From assembly GCF_001718415.1 (NCBI RefSeq), contig NZ_CP013378.1, positions 3,906,001 to 3,970,000 on the forward strand: a stretch of 64,000 bases of DNA, given 5' to 3'. This DNA comes from Burkholderia pseudomultivorans. Its GTDB lineage: Bacteria > Pseudomonadota > Gammaproteobacteria > Burkholderiales > Burkholderiaceae. A program made the position numbers and the translations under genes. Within the stretch, counting starts at the first letter, position 1, and each line of letters opens with the position of its first letter. Shown here piece by piece: positions 55,069 through 63,140 of the stretch. The notes beneath the pieces were generated by a model. That model was not told the DNA's origin, did not search any database, and was given only the letters and a program-made list of their open reading frames with translations.

Positions 55069-55986
55069 TCAGATCGCGAACGACGCGCCGCGAGCGCCGG
55101 TCGTTTCTTTCAAAGCTTTCACCCATTTGCGCGCGGGCAGCTTCAGCGTGTCCTCGATCAGCTTCGCGCGCGCGTCGAGCTGTTCGAACGGCACGTCGAG
55201 CGCGGGGCCCGAGAACGCGATCGCGATCCGGTTGCCGTCGTGCACTTCGGGCAGTGCGATCACGCGGTGATCGAAGGCGGCGTTCAAGTGCTTCATGTTG
55301 CGCACGAAGCTCGGATGGTCGCCGAACAGGTTGATCGTCGCGATGCCTGCGTCGGCGAGACAGCCGCGCACCGCGCGGTAGAACGCGACGCTGTCGAGCA
55401 CGGGGCCGCGCGCGGTCGCGTCGTACAGGTCGATCTGCAGCGCGCCCGTCGTGCCGCGGTTGGCCGGATCGTTGACGAAGTCCCACGCGTCGGCTTCGTG
55501 CACGACCAGGCGCGCATCGTCGGGCGGCAGCGCGAACATCGTGCGCGCCGCGACGATCACGGCCGGGTTCAGCTCGACGGCCTCGACCTTCGCGCGCGGC
55601 AGGAAGCGGTGCGCGAACTTCGTCAGCGCGCCGGTGCCGAGGCCGAGCTGGACGATCCGCTCGGGGGTTTCGAGGAACAGCAGCCACGCCATCATCTGCT
55701 GCGCGTATTCGAGCTCGATATGCAGCGGCTTCGAGATCCGCATCGCGCCCTGCACCCATTCGGTGCCGAAATGCAGGAAGCGCACGCCGCGCTCTTCGGA
55801 GAACGTGACAGGCGCGAAGCGCGGCTTGCGCGGCGCTTCGAGCACGGGCACGTCGTCGTGCTCGTCGAGCTCGCTGCGGCGCTTCACGCGCGGCGGTTGC
55901 AGTTTCTCGGAGCCGTTGTATGCGGACGGCTGGTTGCGCTTGAACGCGCGCGCCTCGGCGGATGCGCGCTTGATCAGTCGGGTCAT
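55069..55986 (-). CDS. Spermidine synthase-family (SAM-fold) protein
   Basis: A 305-residue protein with the spermidine synthase Rossmann fold: ERIVQLGLGTGALTKFAHRFLP (binding loop), VEAVELNPAVIVAA, ARLVVHEADAWDF and IDLYDA. The basic N-terminal ~55 residues (MTRLIKRASAEARAFKRNQ) are not part of the fold. Active-site residues for polyamine transfer are not clearly preserved, so it may be a methyltransferase-like relative rather than a true SpeE. The ATG at 55986 has GAGCGAGA upstream. It is monocistronic. Confidence 0.85.
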   Translation of the reverse strand: MTRLIKRASAEARAFKRNQPSAYNGSEKLQPPRVKRRSELDEHDDVPVLEAPRKPRFAPVTFSEERGVRFLHFGTEWVQGAMRISKPLHIELEYAQQMMAWLLFLETPERIVQLGLGTGALTKFAHRFLPRAKVEAVELNPAVIVAARTMFALPPDDARLVVHEADAWDFVNDPANRGTTGALQIDLYDATARGPVLDSVAFYRAVRGCLADAGIATINLFGDHPSFVRNMKHLNAAFDHRVIALPEVHDGNRIAIAFSGPALDVPFEQLDARAKLIEDTLKLPARKWVKALKETTGARGASFAI

Positions 55987-56149
55987 GTATGAATCTCGCT
56001 CGATGAAGCTGGTTTTGGCGGACGAGAGGATAGCATTGGCGGCGCCCGTCGCCTGCGCCGGACGGATTGCGCGGCTCCGGTCGGCCGACTTGCGAGCGCA
56101 GGTATGGTGATCGACAATGCATCGCAATCGCGCTCGAACGAGGGCCATG

Positions 56150-56275
56150 ATGAAAACCGCCCTTTTCCGTCAGGGCAGATCGAACCCGAACTGGGCGGCG
56201 CCGCCGAAGGCGTCCTTCAGGAAGGCGAAACGCTGTCGAGCTTCGTCGAACGATCGGTACGCGAAGGGAGATCGC
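56150..56275 (+). pseudogene. Frameshifted remnant of a YlcI/YnfO-like antitoxin gene
   Basis: From ATG 56150 the reading is MKTALF; after one missing base (probably in the TTTT run near 56161) the next frame continues PSGQIEPELGGAAEGVLQEG then ETLSSFVERSVREG. That joined sequence matches the opening of small YlcI/YnfO ribbon-helix-helix antitoxins. The expected C-terminal half is replaced by the start of the next gene (ATG at 56276). So the gene is both frameshifted and truncated. Family assignment is from pattern memory. Confidence 0.45.
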
Positions 56276-56530
56276 ATGACCTCGACCAACAGGAAGATCT
56301 GGTTTCCGGCCAAACGCTACGGATGGGGATGGGGACTGCCGGTCGCATGGCAGGGCTGGGTGGTCCTGCTGCTCTTTGCGCTCGGCCTCGTCGCGAGTTC
56401 GCGGCGCTTTCCGCCGGCCCAGGCGCCGCTCGCATTCGCAGCATGCGTCGTGGGTCTGGTGGTCGCGCTCACGATCGTGTGTTGGGCGAAAGGCGAAAAG
56501 CCGAAATGGCGATGGGGGAAGGACGAGTAA
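56276..56530 (+). CDS. Small two-helix membrane protein
   Basis: An 84-residue protein: basic N-terminus (TSTNRKIWFPAKRYGWGWG), two membrane helices (about 25-42 and 50-68) and a short basic tail with KWRWGKDE. GAAGGGAG precedes the ATG at 56276. The WFPAKRYGWGWGLPVAWQGW opening is seen in hypothetical proteins of several proteobacteria. Function unknown. It starts inside the end of the antitoxin remnant, which points to an older rearrangement here. Confidence 0.72.
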   Translation: MTSTNRKIWFPAKRYGWGWGLPVAWQGWVVLLLFALGLVASSRRFPPAQAPLAFAACVVGLVVALTIVCWAKGEKPKWRWGKDE

Positions 56531-56869
56531 CGCGTCGTACGCCAACGCGTGCAATTCGGGCTGCAATCGGACACGCGGAGGCGGTCGCTCGGCCCCCTTT
56601 TGCCCCGCGCGCAGCAAGCCATTTCGACCTGCCTGTTCCGTTTCCGGCGCGCTGCGTCCCATCGTCCTCGAAACCTCAGGGACCGCTCAGTCGCTCCCGT
56701 ATCGATATCTCCCGAACGGCCGAATTGCCCCGGCTCTTGGCTGACGACAAAAATGCCCATGCCGATCTGTTCGGCATACGACGTGACCCACCGCAACGGT
56801 CCGCATGACCGAACTGCTTTTTCCGTGCGTCACGGTTGCAAATATACATAAATGGGTATAAATTCATCG
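56531..56869. other. Non-coding stretch before the toxin-antitoxin pair
   Basis: About 340 bases with lower GC and no credible gene; short frames on both strands lack start sites and family marks. Together with the antitoxin remnant upstream it looks like decayed mobile-type DNA. The last 35 bases hold the likely promoter of the toxin gene: TTGCAA at 56836-56841 and TATAAA at 56857-56862. Confidence 0.5.
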
Positions 56870-57229
56870 ATGGCTCCGTACACCAAACCGCTCTACTGGC
56901 TCGGCTCGGCACGCAAGGATTTGAAAGCGATGCCCGAAGCGGTGCAGGACACGTTCGGCTACGCGCTGTATCTGGCCCAGACGGGAAGAAAGCACGATCA
57001 GGCCAAACCGTTGAGGGGCTTTGGATCGGCCGGCGTGCTCGAGGTCGTGGAGTCGGAGGACAACGGCACGTATCGTGCCGTCTATACGGTGAAACTGGGT
57101 AGCGCCGTCTATGTGCTGCACTGCTTTCAGAAGAAATCGTCCAGCGGTATCGCTACGCCGAAGCCGGACGTCGATCTGGTTCGCGAGCGTCTGAAGGCAG
57201 CCGAAGCACACGCAATGGGAGAAAAGTGA
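56870..57229 (+). CDS. HigB/RelE-like toxin, phage Gp49-like (DUF891)
   Basis: A 119-residue toxin of the RelE/HigB superfamily that would cleave mRNA on the ribosome. It has YWLGSARKDLKAMPEAVQDTFGYAL, AKPLRGFGSAGVLEVVE and the core strand pair YRAVYTVKLGSAVYVLHCFQKKS.GIATP. The ATG at 56870 gives the usual family N-terminus; an in-frame ATG at 56852 is possible but also lacks a ribosome site. The stop overlaps the antitoxin start. Toxin-first order is typical of higBA. Confidence 0.88.
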   Translation: MAPYTKPLYWLGSARKDLKAMPEAVQDTFGYALYLAQTGRKHDQAKPLRGFGSAGVLEVVESEDNGTYRAVYTVKLGSAVYVLHCFQKKSSSGIATPKPDVDLVRERLKAAEAHAMGEK

Positions 57230-57552
57230 TGATCGAAATCGAACCGGGCAGCGGCAACGTCTACGCGGACCTCGGCATGCCCGATGCCGAAGAAATGCGC
57301 GTGAAGGCTCAACTCGCCGCCAAGATCGCGGAGATCATCAAGGCGCGGAAATGGACGCAGCAGCACGCGGCCCGGTTGCTGGGCATGACGCAACCCAAGC
57401 TGTCGAACATGCTGCGCGGGCAGTTTCGCGGCGTGAGCGAAGCAAAGATGCTGGACTGTCTCGCCAAGCTCGGGCGCGACGTACAGATCGTCGTGGGGCC
57501 GGACCGTCATCCGGAAGCCGAAGGACACATCGAAGTTGTCTTCGCTGCCTGA
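57229..57552 (+). CDS. HigA-like XRE-family antitoxin
   Basis: A 107-residue helix-turn-helix protein: KAQLAAKIAEIIKARKWTQQHAARLLGMTQPKLSNMLRGQFRGVSEAKMLDCLAKLGRDVQIVV, the HTH_37/XRE antitoxin type. It neutralises the upstream toxin and should repress their shared promoter. GGGAGAAAAGTG precedes the ATG; the toxin stop and this start overlap (TGATG). Confidence 0.9.
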   Translation: MIEIEPGSGNVYADLGMPDAEEMRVKAQLAAKIAEIIKARKWTQQHAARLLGMTQPKLSNMLRGQFRGVSEAKMLDCLAKLGRDVQIVVGPDRHPEAEGHIEVVFAA

Positions 57553-57574
57553 CGGCACGGCAGGCTTGGACGCA

Positions 57575-58066
57575 TCAATTCAACAGTCGTAGCTGCCGCC
57601 AGACGGCCAGTTTTTCCGCATACGAGATCGAAGCATAGGCGGGACTGCTCGACGGCAGACGGAGCAATCGATACCGGGAGCCGTCGTCACCGAGCGCCGT
57701 CATTCCGATTTTGGCTGCCGTGCCGCCGTTGAAGGCGATGGTGGTCAGATTCGGCAAGGTATCGATCAGCGCGACCAGATCGTTGCTGGCGTGATCGCGT
57801 ATGCGGCTATCGAGACTGCCGATACGACGCGCCTCGGCAACGACGTCCCACAAGCCGATCCGGTGTTCGAGCAACGTATCGAGACGCGCCGGATAGCTCA
57901 TGCCCACCAGATCGCGCTCGATCACTTCGCCGACCAGGGACCAGAACTTGTTTTGCGGATGTCCGTAGTATTGACGAAGGGCCAACGATCGCTCGCCCGG
58001 CAGGCTACCGAGAATCAATATCCGCGTGTTCGCATCGACGACCGGCGGAAAGCAACGCTTGTTCAT
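57575..58066 (-). CDS. Hypoxanthine-DNA glycosylase (UDG superfamily, family 6)
   Basis: A 163-residue UDG-fold enzyme that would remove deaminated adenine (hypoxanthine) from DNA. The N-terminal motif [24 protein letters not shown] contains Asn39, the key residue of family-6 enzymes, and the C-terminal [10 protein letters not shown] replaces the HPS loop. The ATG overlaps the stop of ubiC (ATGA), so it is the third gene of the htpG operon. DNA repair coupled to a heat-shock operon is noteworthy. Confidence 0.88.
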   Translation of the reverse strand: MNKRCFPPVVDANTRILILGSLPGERSLALRQYYGHPQNKFWSLVGEVIERDLVGMSYPARLDTLLEHRIGLWDVVAEARRIGSLDSRIRDHASNDLVALIDTLPNLTTIAFNGGTAAKIGMTALGDDGSRYRLLRLPSSSPAYASISYAEKLAVWRQLRLLN

Positions 58067-58677
58067 TGCGCGATCGCCGCTCCCGTTACGACGCCCGGCC
58101 CGCCCGAGCGCGGCCCGTCACCATGCGCGTCGAGATGCCGCCACAGCGCCGGCAGCATGCACTCGGTCACCATCAACGGCTCGCCATGACGCTGGAACAC
58201 CGAGCGCCGCGCGGCAAACGCATGCGGCGCCCGCGCGCCGCCGAGTGCATGGCTCGCAAGAGCATAAAGCGGATGCCCGGCGATCACGCGGCGGCTGACG
58301 AGCGCCGAGCGCTCGACCTGCGGATCGCTGTACAGCAGCTCGGCGAGCGGCCGCGTGCGCAGCCGCCGCATCGCCTGCCACACGCCCTTGCTCGCCGCGA
58401 GCGGCGCGATGCTGTGCGCGGCGACGTACGGCGTGCCGTCCACCGACAGGATCACCTCGCGCACCCACATCGGCGCGCGCGGCGAAGCGGCAACCGCCGC
58501 ATGCTCGTCGAACCACGGGCAGTCGACCGACTCGCGCGTCACGCGCACGCTCACGCGGCCGAGCCGCGCGAGATGCGCGGTCAGCGAACCGCCGCGCGTC
58601 AGCCAGTCGCGCTGATCGATCGTGCAGCCGGGCCGCGGCGTCTCGCGCCAGCCCGCCTGCCCGCCGTCGAATCGCAT
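58063..58677 (-). CDS. ubiC: Chorismate pyruvate-lyase
   Basis: A 204-residue enzyme converting chorismate to 4-hydroxybenzoate, the first committed step of ubiquinone synthesis. [16 protein letters not shown] carries the conserved Arg and LTRGGSLT loop; [22 protein letters not shown] and the C-terminal [10 protein letters not shown] are family marks. The start is ATG 58677 or GTG 58689, the latter overlapping the htpG stop; neither has a good ribosome site, so coupling to htpG is likely. Confidence 0.92.
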   Translation of the reverse strand: MRFDGGQAGWRETPRPGCTIDQRDWLTRGGSLTAHLARLGRVSVRVTRESVDCPWFDEHAAVAASPRAPMWVREVILSVDGTPYVAAHSIAPLAASKGVWQAMRRLRTRPLAELLYSDPQVERSALVSRRVIAGHPLYALASHALGGARAPHAFAARRSVFQRHGEPLMVTECMLPALWRHLDAHGDGPRSGGPGVVTGAAIAQ

Positions 58678-58685
58678 GCGTGCGT

Positions 58686-60584
58686 TCACGCCGCGCGCGA
58701 CAGCAGCAGCGCGTTGGTCCGCTTCACGAAGCTCGCCGGATCGTCGAGCATCCCGCCCTCGGCAAGCAGCGCCTGATCGAACAGCAGATGGCACCAGTCG
58801 CCGAAATCGGCGCTGTCGGCCTTCAGCTGCTTGACGAGCGCATGCTCGGGATTGATTTCGAGGATCGGCTGCATCGCCGGCGCATTCTGCCCGGCCGCCT
58901 TCAGCATCCGCTGCAGATAGCCGCTCATGTCGTTGTCGTCCGCGACGAGGCACGACGGCGAATCGGTCAGGCGGAACGTGACGCGCACGTCCTTCACCTT
59001 GTCGCCGAGCGCTTCCTTCATCTTCTCGACGACCGGCTTGATCGCCTCGCCCGCCGCTTCCTGCGCCTTCTTCTCGTCGTCGTTCAGCTCGCCGAGATCG
59101 AGGTCGCCGCGCGCGACGCTCGCCAGCGGCTTGCCGTCGAACTCGTGCAGGAACGACAGCATCCATTCGTCGACGCGATCGGTCAGCAGCAGCACCTCGA
59201 CGCCCTTCTTGCGGAACACTTCGAGATGCGGGCTGTTCTTCGCGGCCTGCCACGTGTCGGCCGTCACGTAGTAGATCTTCGTCTGCTCGGGCTTCATGTG
59301 CGCGACGTAGTCGGCCAGCGACACGTCCTGCGCGGCGGTGTCGCCATGCGTCGACGCGAAACGCAGCAGCTTCGCGATGCGCTCGCGGTTCGCGTGATCC
59401 TCGCCGAGGCCTTCCTTCAGCACCTGGCCGAACGCGCTCCAGAACGTCTTGTACTTCTCCTTGCCGGCATCGTCTTCCGCGTTCGCAAGCTCTTCGAGCA
59501 TCGACAGCGCGCGCTTGGTCACGCCTTCGCGGATCGCCTTCACGTCGCGGCTTTCCTGCAGGATTTCACGCGACACGTTCAGCGGCAGGTCGGCCGAATC
59601 GACGACGCCCTTCACGAAGCGCAGGTACTGCGGCAGCAGCTGCTCGGCGTCGTCCATGATGAACACGCGCTTCACGTACAGCTTCAGGCCACCGCGATAG
59701 TCGCGGTTCCACAGGTCGAACGGCGCATGCGACGGCACGTACAGCAGTTGCGTGTATTCGCTGCGGCCCTCGACGCGGTTGTGCGTCCAGGCGAGCGGAT
59801 CCTGGTGGTCGTGCGCGATGTGCTGGTAGAACTGCGTGTACTGCTCGTCGGTGATGTCGCTCTTCGCACGCGTCCACAGCGCGCTCGCCTGGTTGACGGT
59901 CTCGTCCTCGTCCTTCAGGACCATCTCGCCTTTTTCCTGATCCCACTCTTCCTTCTGCATCAGGATCGGCAGCGCGATATGGTCGGAATACTTCTGGATG
60001 ATCGACTTCAGCCGGTACGACGACAGCAGCTCGTCCTCGCCTTCGCGCAGGTGCAGCGTGATCGTCGTGCCGCGCTGCGCGCGCTCGATCGCGTCGATCG
60101 TGAAATCGCCCTCGCCCGCGCTTTCCCAGCGCACGCCTTCGCTCGCCGGCAGGCCCGCGCGGCGCGTCTCGACGGTGATCTTGTCGGCGACGATGAAGCC
60201 CGAGTAGAAGCCGACGCCGAACTGGCCGATCAGCGCCGCATCCTTCTGCTGGTCGCCGGACAGCTTCGTGAAGAATTCCTTGGTGCCCGAGCGCGCGATC
60301 GTGCCGAGGTTCGCGATCGCCTCGTCGCGGCTCATGCCGATGCCGTTGTCGTCGATCGTGATGGTGCGCGCGGCCTTGTCGTAGCCGATGCGGATGCGCA
60401 GGTTCGGATCGTTTTCATACAGCGCGTTGTCCGCGAGCGCCTCGAAACGCAGCTTGTCGGCCGCGTCGGACGCGTTCGACACCAGTTCGCGCAGGAAGAT
60501 TTCCTTGTTGCTGTAGAGCGAATGAATCATCAGGTGGAGGAGTTGCTTGACCTCTGCCTGAAAGCTCATCGTTTCGTGTGCCAT
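58686..60584 (-). CDS. htpG: Chaperone HtpG (Hsp90)
   Basis: A 632-residue cytoplasmic Hsp90. The N-terminal ATPase domain has [39 protein letters not shown] and [11 protein letters not shown]; middle domain with [10 protein letters not shown] and [15 protein letters not shown]-terminal dimerisation domain to residue 632. Length is normal. GAGGAAAC precedes the ATG. A strong RpoH promoter lies about 100 bases upstream. Followed by ubiC and a DNA glycosylase with overlapping ends. Confidence 0.97.
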   Translation of the reverse strand: MAHETMSFQAEVKQLLHLMIHSLYSNKEIFLRELVSNASDAADKLRFEALADNALYENDPNLRIRIGYDKAARTITIDDNGIGMSRDEAIANLGTIARSGTKEFFTKLSGDQQKDAALIGQFGVGFYSGFIVADKITVETRRAGLPASEGVRWESAGEGDFTIDAIERAQRGTTITLHLREGEDELLSSYRLKSIIQKYSDHIALPILMQKEEWDQEKGEMVLKDEDETVNQASALWTRAKSDITDEQYTQFYQHIAHDHQDPLAWTHNRVEGRSEYTQLLYVPSHAPFDLWNRDYRGGLKLYVKRVFIMDDAEQLLPQYLRFVKGVVDSADLPLNVSREILQESRDVKAIREGVTKRALSMLEELANAEDDAGKEKYKTFWSAFGQVLKEGLGEDHANRERIAKLLRFASTHGDTAAQDVSLADYVAHMKPEQTKIYYVTADTWQAAKNSPHLEVFRKKGVEVLLLTDRVDEWMLSFLHEFDGKPLASVARGDLDLGELNDDEKKAQEAAGEAIKPVVEKMKEALGDKVKDVRVTFRLTDSPSCLVADDNDMSGYLQRMLKAAGQNAPAMQPILEINPEHALVKQLKADSADFGDWCHLLFDQALLAEGGMLDDPASFVKRTNALLLSRAA

Positions 60585-60690
60585 GGATGCTGTTTCCTCT
60601 TACTTGAACTTGAATGGTGTGGCGCGGGCGCCCGGCGCGCGATGCCGGTGCCGGTCGAACCGCCGCGTGGCGCACGCGGCTTGCGCGGGT

Positions 60691-60718
60691 ATCTGGGGAT
60701 CGCGCCGGCGATTTCAAG
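60691..60718 (-). promoter_or_regulatory. RpoH (sigma-32) heat-shock promoter of htpG
   Basis: On the minus strand CTTGAAA (60718-60712), 13-base spacer, CCCCAGAT (60698-60691). This matches the sigma-32 consensus CTTGAAA-N11-16-CCCCATNT at all but one base. Transcription would begin near 60683, giving a leader of about 100 bases. Confidence 0.88.
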
Positions 60719-60734
60719 AGCCGCCGCAGCAGCG

Positions 60735-62195
60735 TCACGACGCGCGCCGCACGGCCGAGTCGATATAGCGCGCGAGAAACCCCGGCAGCGCCGGATCGCC
60801 GCAGTTCGCGACGTTGAAGCGCGTCCACGTCGACGGCGACTGCTGCGGCGAGAACAGGCTGCCCGGCGTCAGCAGGAAGCCTTCCTCGTGCGCGGCGGCC
60901 GCGAGCGCGTCCGAGTCGACGCCCGTGTCGGCCCACAGGAACATGCCGGCCGCCGGCATCGCGAACAGCTTCAGCCCGGTGCGCTCGAGCATCCGCGCGG
61001 TCTTGTCGCGCACGCCGTCGAGCCGCGCGCGCAGCCGCTCGACGTGCCGCCGGTAATGCCCCTCGGTCAGGATCTTGTACAGCACGCGCTCGTTGAGCTC
61101 GGGCGTCGTCATCCCGACCAGCATCTTCTGGTCGGTGATCGCCTTCGCGATCTCCGGCGCGCACGCGACGTAGCCGACCCGCAGGTTCGCCGCGAGCGTC
61201 TTCGAATAGCTGCCGAGATAGATCACGCGCTTCAGCTGGTCGAGGCTCGCGAGCCGCGTCGCCGGATAGCTCGGCGGGCACAGGTCGCCGTACACGTCGT
61301 CCTCGACGACGAGAAAGTCGTACTGCTCCGCGAGTTTCAGGATCCGGAACGCCTGCGCGGCCGACAGCGACGTGCCGGTCGGGTTCTGCAGCACCGAGTT
61401 GATCACGAGCATCTTCGGCCGCCACATCTGCACGAGCGTCTCGAGCGCGTCGAGATCGGGGCCGTCGGGCGTGTACGGCATCCCGACGAGCTGCGCGCCC
61501 TGCGAGGCGAAGCGGCCGAACATCTGGAACCACGCGGGATCGCCGACGATCACCGCGTCGCCCGGCTGCACGTAGATGCGCGCGATCAGGTCGATCGCCT
61601 GCGTGATCCCCGACACCAGCACGACCTGCTCGGGCGTCGTGCCGATCTCGACTTCCGCGAGCCGCGTCTGCAGCTGCTGGCGCAGCGGCAGGAAGCCCTG
61701 CGCGGTGCCGAAGCCGATCATCTGCGCGCCGGACTGGCGCCCGAGCGCGCGCAGCGCGCCGGTGATCAGCTCGCCGTCGAGCCAGCGGCCCGGCAGATAG
61801 CCCAGACCCGGCCCCTTTTCCGGGCTGGCGGTATGCAGCATGTTGCGCAGCAGCCAGACGACGTCGATCGTGTTGTGCACGGGCGCGGCCTCGGCCACGC
61901 GCACGACGCCGTCGGGCACCGGCTGCGGGCCGGCCGTGCGCTCGCGTACGTAGAAGCCCGAGCCGCGGCGCGAATCGAGGTAGCCCTGCGCGACGAGGCG
62001 CTCGTACGCCTCGACGACGGTGAAGCGCGAGACGCTCTTGTCGAGCGCGAGCTTGCGGATCGACGGCATCCGCATGCCGGGCCGGAACACGCGCTCGTCG
62101 ATGCGGCGGCGCGCCCACTGGACGAGCTGGTCGACCAGCGTCAGCGTGGCGGTGTCGTGCGGCGCGGGAATCTGGGCAAGAGGGACGGTGGACAT
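60735..62195 (-). CDS. MocR/GntR-type regulator with aminotransferase fold
   Basis: A 486-residue PLP-dependent regulator. An N-terminal GntR winged helix (LVDQLVQWARRRIDERVFRPGMRMPSIRKLALDKSVSRFTVVEAYERL) is joined by a linker to a class I aminotransferase domain (~110-486). YLGSYSKTLAANLRVGY contains the PLP-binding Lys near residue 327. The start ATG 62195 has GGAG at 9 bases. MocR proteins usually control divergent genes for vitamin B6, GABA or taurine; here the divergent genes are a glyoxalase-like protein and a permease. Confidence 0.93.
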   Translation of the reverse strand: MSTVPLAQIPAPHDTATLTLVDQLVQWARRRIDERVFRPGMRMPSIRKLALDKSVSRFTVVEAYERLVAQGYLDSRRGSGFYVRERTAGPQPVPDGVVRVAEAAPVHNTIDVVWLLRNMLHTASPEKGPGLGYLPGRWLDGELITGALRALGRQSGAQMIGFGTAQGFLPLRQQLQTRLAEVEIGTTPEQVVLVSGITQAIDLIARIYVQPGDAVIVGDPAWFQMFGRFASQGAQLVGMPYTPDGPDLDALETLVQMWRPKMLVINSVLQNPTGTSLSAAQAFRILKLAEQYDFLVVEDDVYGDLCPPSYPATRLASLDQLKRVIYLGSYSKTLAANLRVGYVACAPEIAKAITDQKMLVGMTTPELNERVLYKILTEGHYRRHVERLRARLDGVRDKTARMLERTGLKLFAMPAAGMFLWADTGVDSDALAAAAHEEGFLLTPGSLFSPQQSPSTWTRFNVANCGDPALPGFLARYIDSAVRRAS

Positions 62196-62208
62196 GGGCG
62201 GCGACTCC

Positions 62209-62279
62209 AACTGTACCGAAAGCTATCGAGGCGATTGTACCGTTACTGTGCCGGTGCGCACGATTACAGTTGACCGAAA
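62209..62279. promoter_or_regulatory. Probable MocR operator region
   Basis: AACTGTA (62209-62215) and its exact inverse TACAGTT (62265-62271) face each other 49 bases apart; each is followed by a related ACCGAAA (62215-62221 and 62273-62279), and a further TGTACCG lies at 62236-62242. Such spaced repeats are usual at MocR-regulated divergent promoters. Confidence 0.55.
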
Positions 62280-62373
62280 TGGCGGCCGTGCGGCGCGCGC
62301 CTGCGCGTCGCCGCGCCGCCACGGCGGCTGCGGCGCCCGCGCCCCGGCCGGTCCGGCAGACGGTCCGCCCGCC

Positions 62374-63096
62374 ATGACACTTTCGTTTTCTCGTCCGACG
62401 CTCATGCCAGCCCGTTCCCTGACACTCGACCATCTCGTGATTGCCGCGCGCACGCTCGACGAAGGCGTGCGCCACGTCGCCGACGCGCTCGGCATCGAAC
62501 CGGCCGGCGGCGGCCGCCATCCGCTGATGCGCACCCATAACGCGCTGTTCGGCGTGTGGGGCGGCCTGTACCTCGAAGTGATCGCGATCGATCCCGATGC
62601 GCGCGACGCGGACAATGCCGCCGCGCCGCCGCGTGCGCGGCTGTTCGCGCTCGACGATCCGACGATGCACGCACGGCTCGCGCAGGGCCCGTTCCTCGCG
62701 CACTGGGTCGCGCGCGTCGAGCGTCCGCGCCAGCTTGCGCTCTGGCAAAGCCAGTATCCGACGCGCATCCCGCGCGTGGTCGCGATGCGGCGCGGCGACC
62801 TGAGCTGGGGCCTGACGGTGCCGGACGACGGCGCGTTTCCGGCCTGGCAGGGCGCGGGCGACGGCCTGCTGCCGTCGCTGATCCAGTGGGACAGCGCTCG
62901 CCACCCGACCGAATCGCTGCCGCACGACGGCGTCGCGCTGAAGGCGCTCAAGGGCCGCCATCCGCGCGCCGACGCGATTCGCGATCAGCTCGACTGGCTC
63001 GGCGCCGCGCACCTGCTCGACCTCGAGGCCGGCGACGGCCCGCCCGCGCTGGTCGCCGAATTCGATACACCGCAAGGTCCGCGCACGCTGCGCTGA
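62374..63096 (+). CDS. Glyoxalase-like domain protein (VOC superfamily)
   Basis: A 240-residue protein of the glyoxalase-like PF13468 type. LTLDHLVIAARTLDEGVRHVADALGIEPAGGGRHPLMRTHNALFG and LYLEVIAIDPDA provide the first VOC unit with the usual metal His/Glu (DHLVIA, LEVIAI). Function unknown. The start may be ATG 62374 or 62404; the second is closer to the family start. It diverges from MocR and precedes a permease, so it is probably a MocR target. Confidence 0.82.
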   Translation: MTLSFSRPTLMPARSLTLDHLVIAARTLDEGVRHVADALGIEPAGGGRHPLMRTHNALFGVWGGLYLEVIAIDPDARDADNAAAPPRARLFALDDPTMHARLAQGPFLAHWVARVERPRQLALWQSQYPTRIPRVVAMRRGDLSWGLTVPDDGAFPAWQGAGDGLLPSLIQWDSARHPTESLPHDGVALKALKGRHPRADAIRDQLDWLGAAHLLDLEAGDGPPALVAEFDTPQGPRTLR

Positions 63097-63140
63097 ACGC
63101 CCCCGACTCACCTACCCGACGATACGGAGACACCCACGAC

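Noticed and set aside
55069..55986. Functional spermidine synthase
   Set aside because: Fold is right, but polyamine-site residues are not clear and no speD/speA-type neighbour is present; kept as family-level call only.
56104..56808. A 234-codon plus-strand frame as one gene
   Set aside because: It combines the antitoxin-like segment with unrelated sequence antisense-like in composition; the 56276 gene in another frame has a proper ribosome site and membrane helices.
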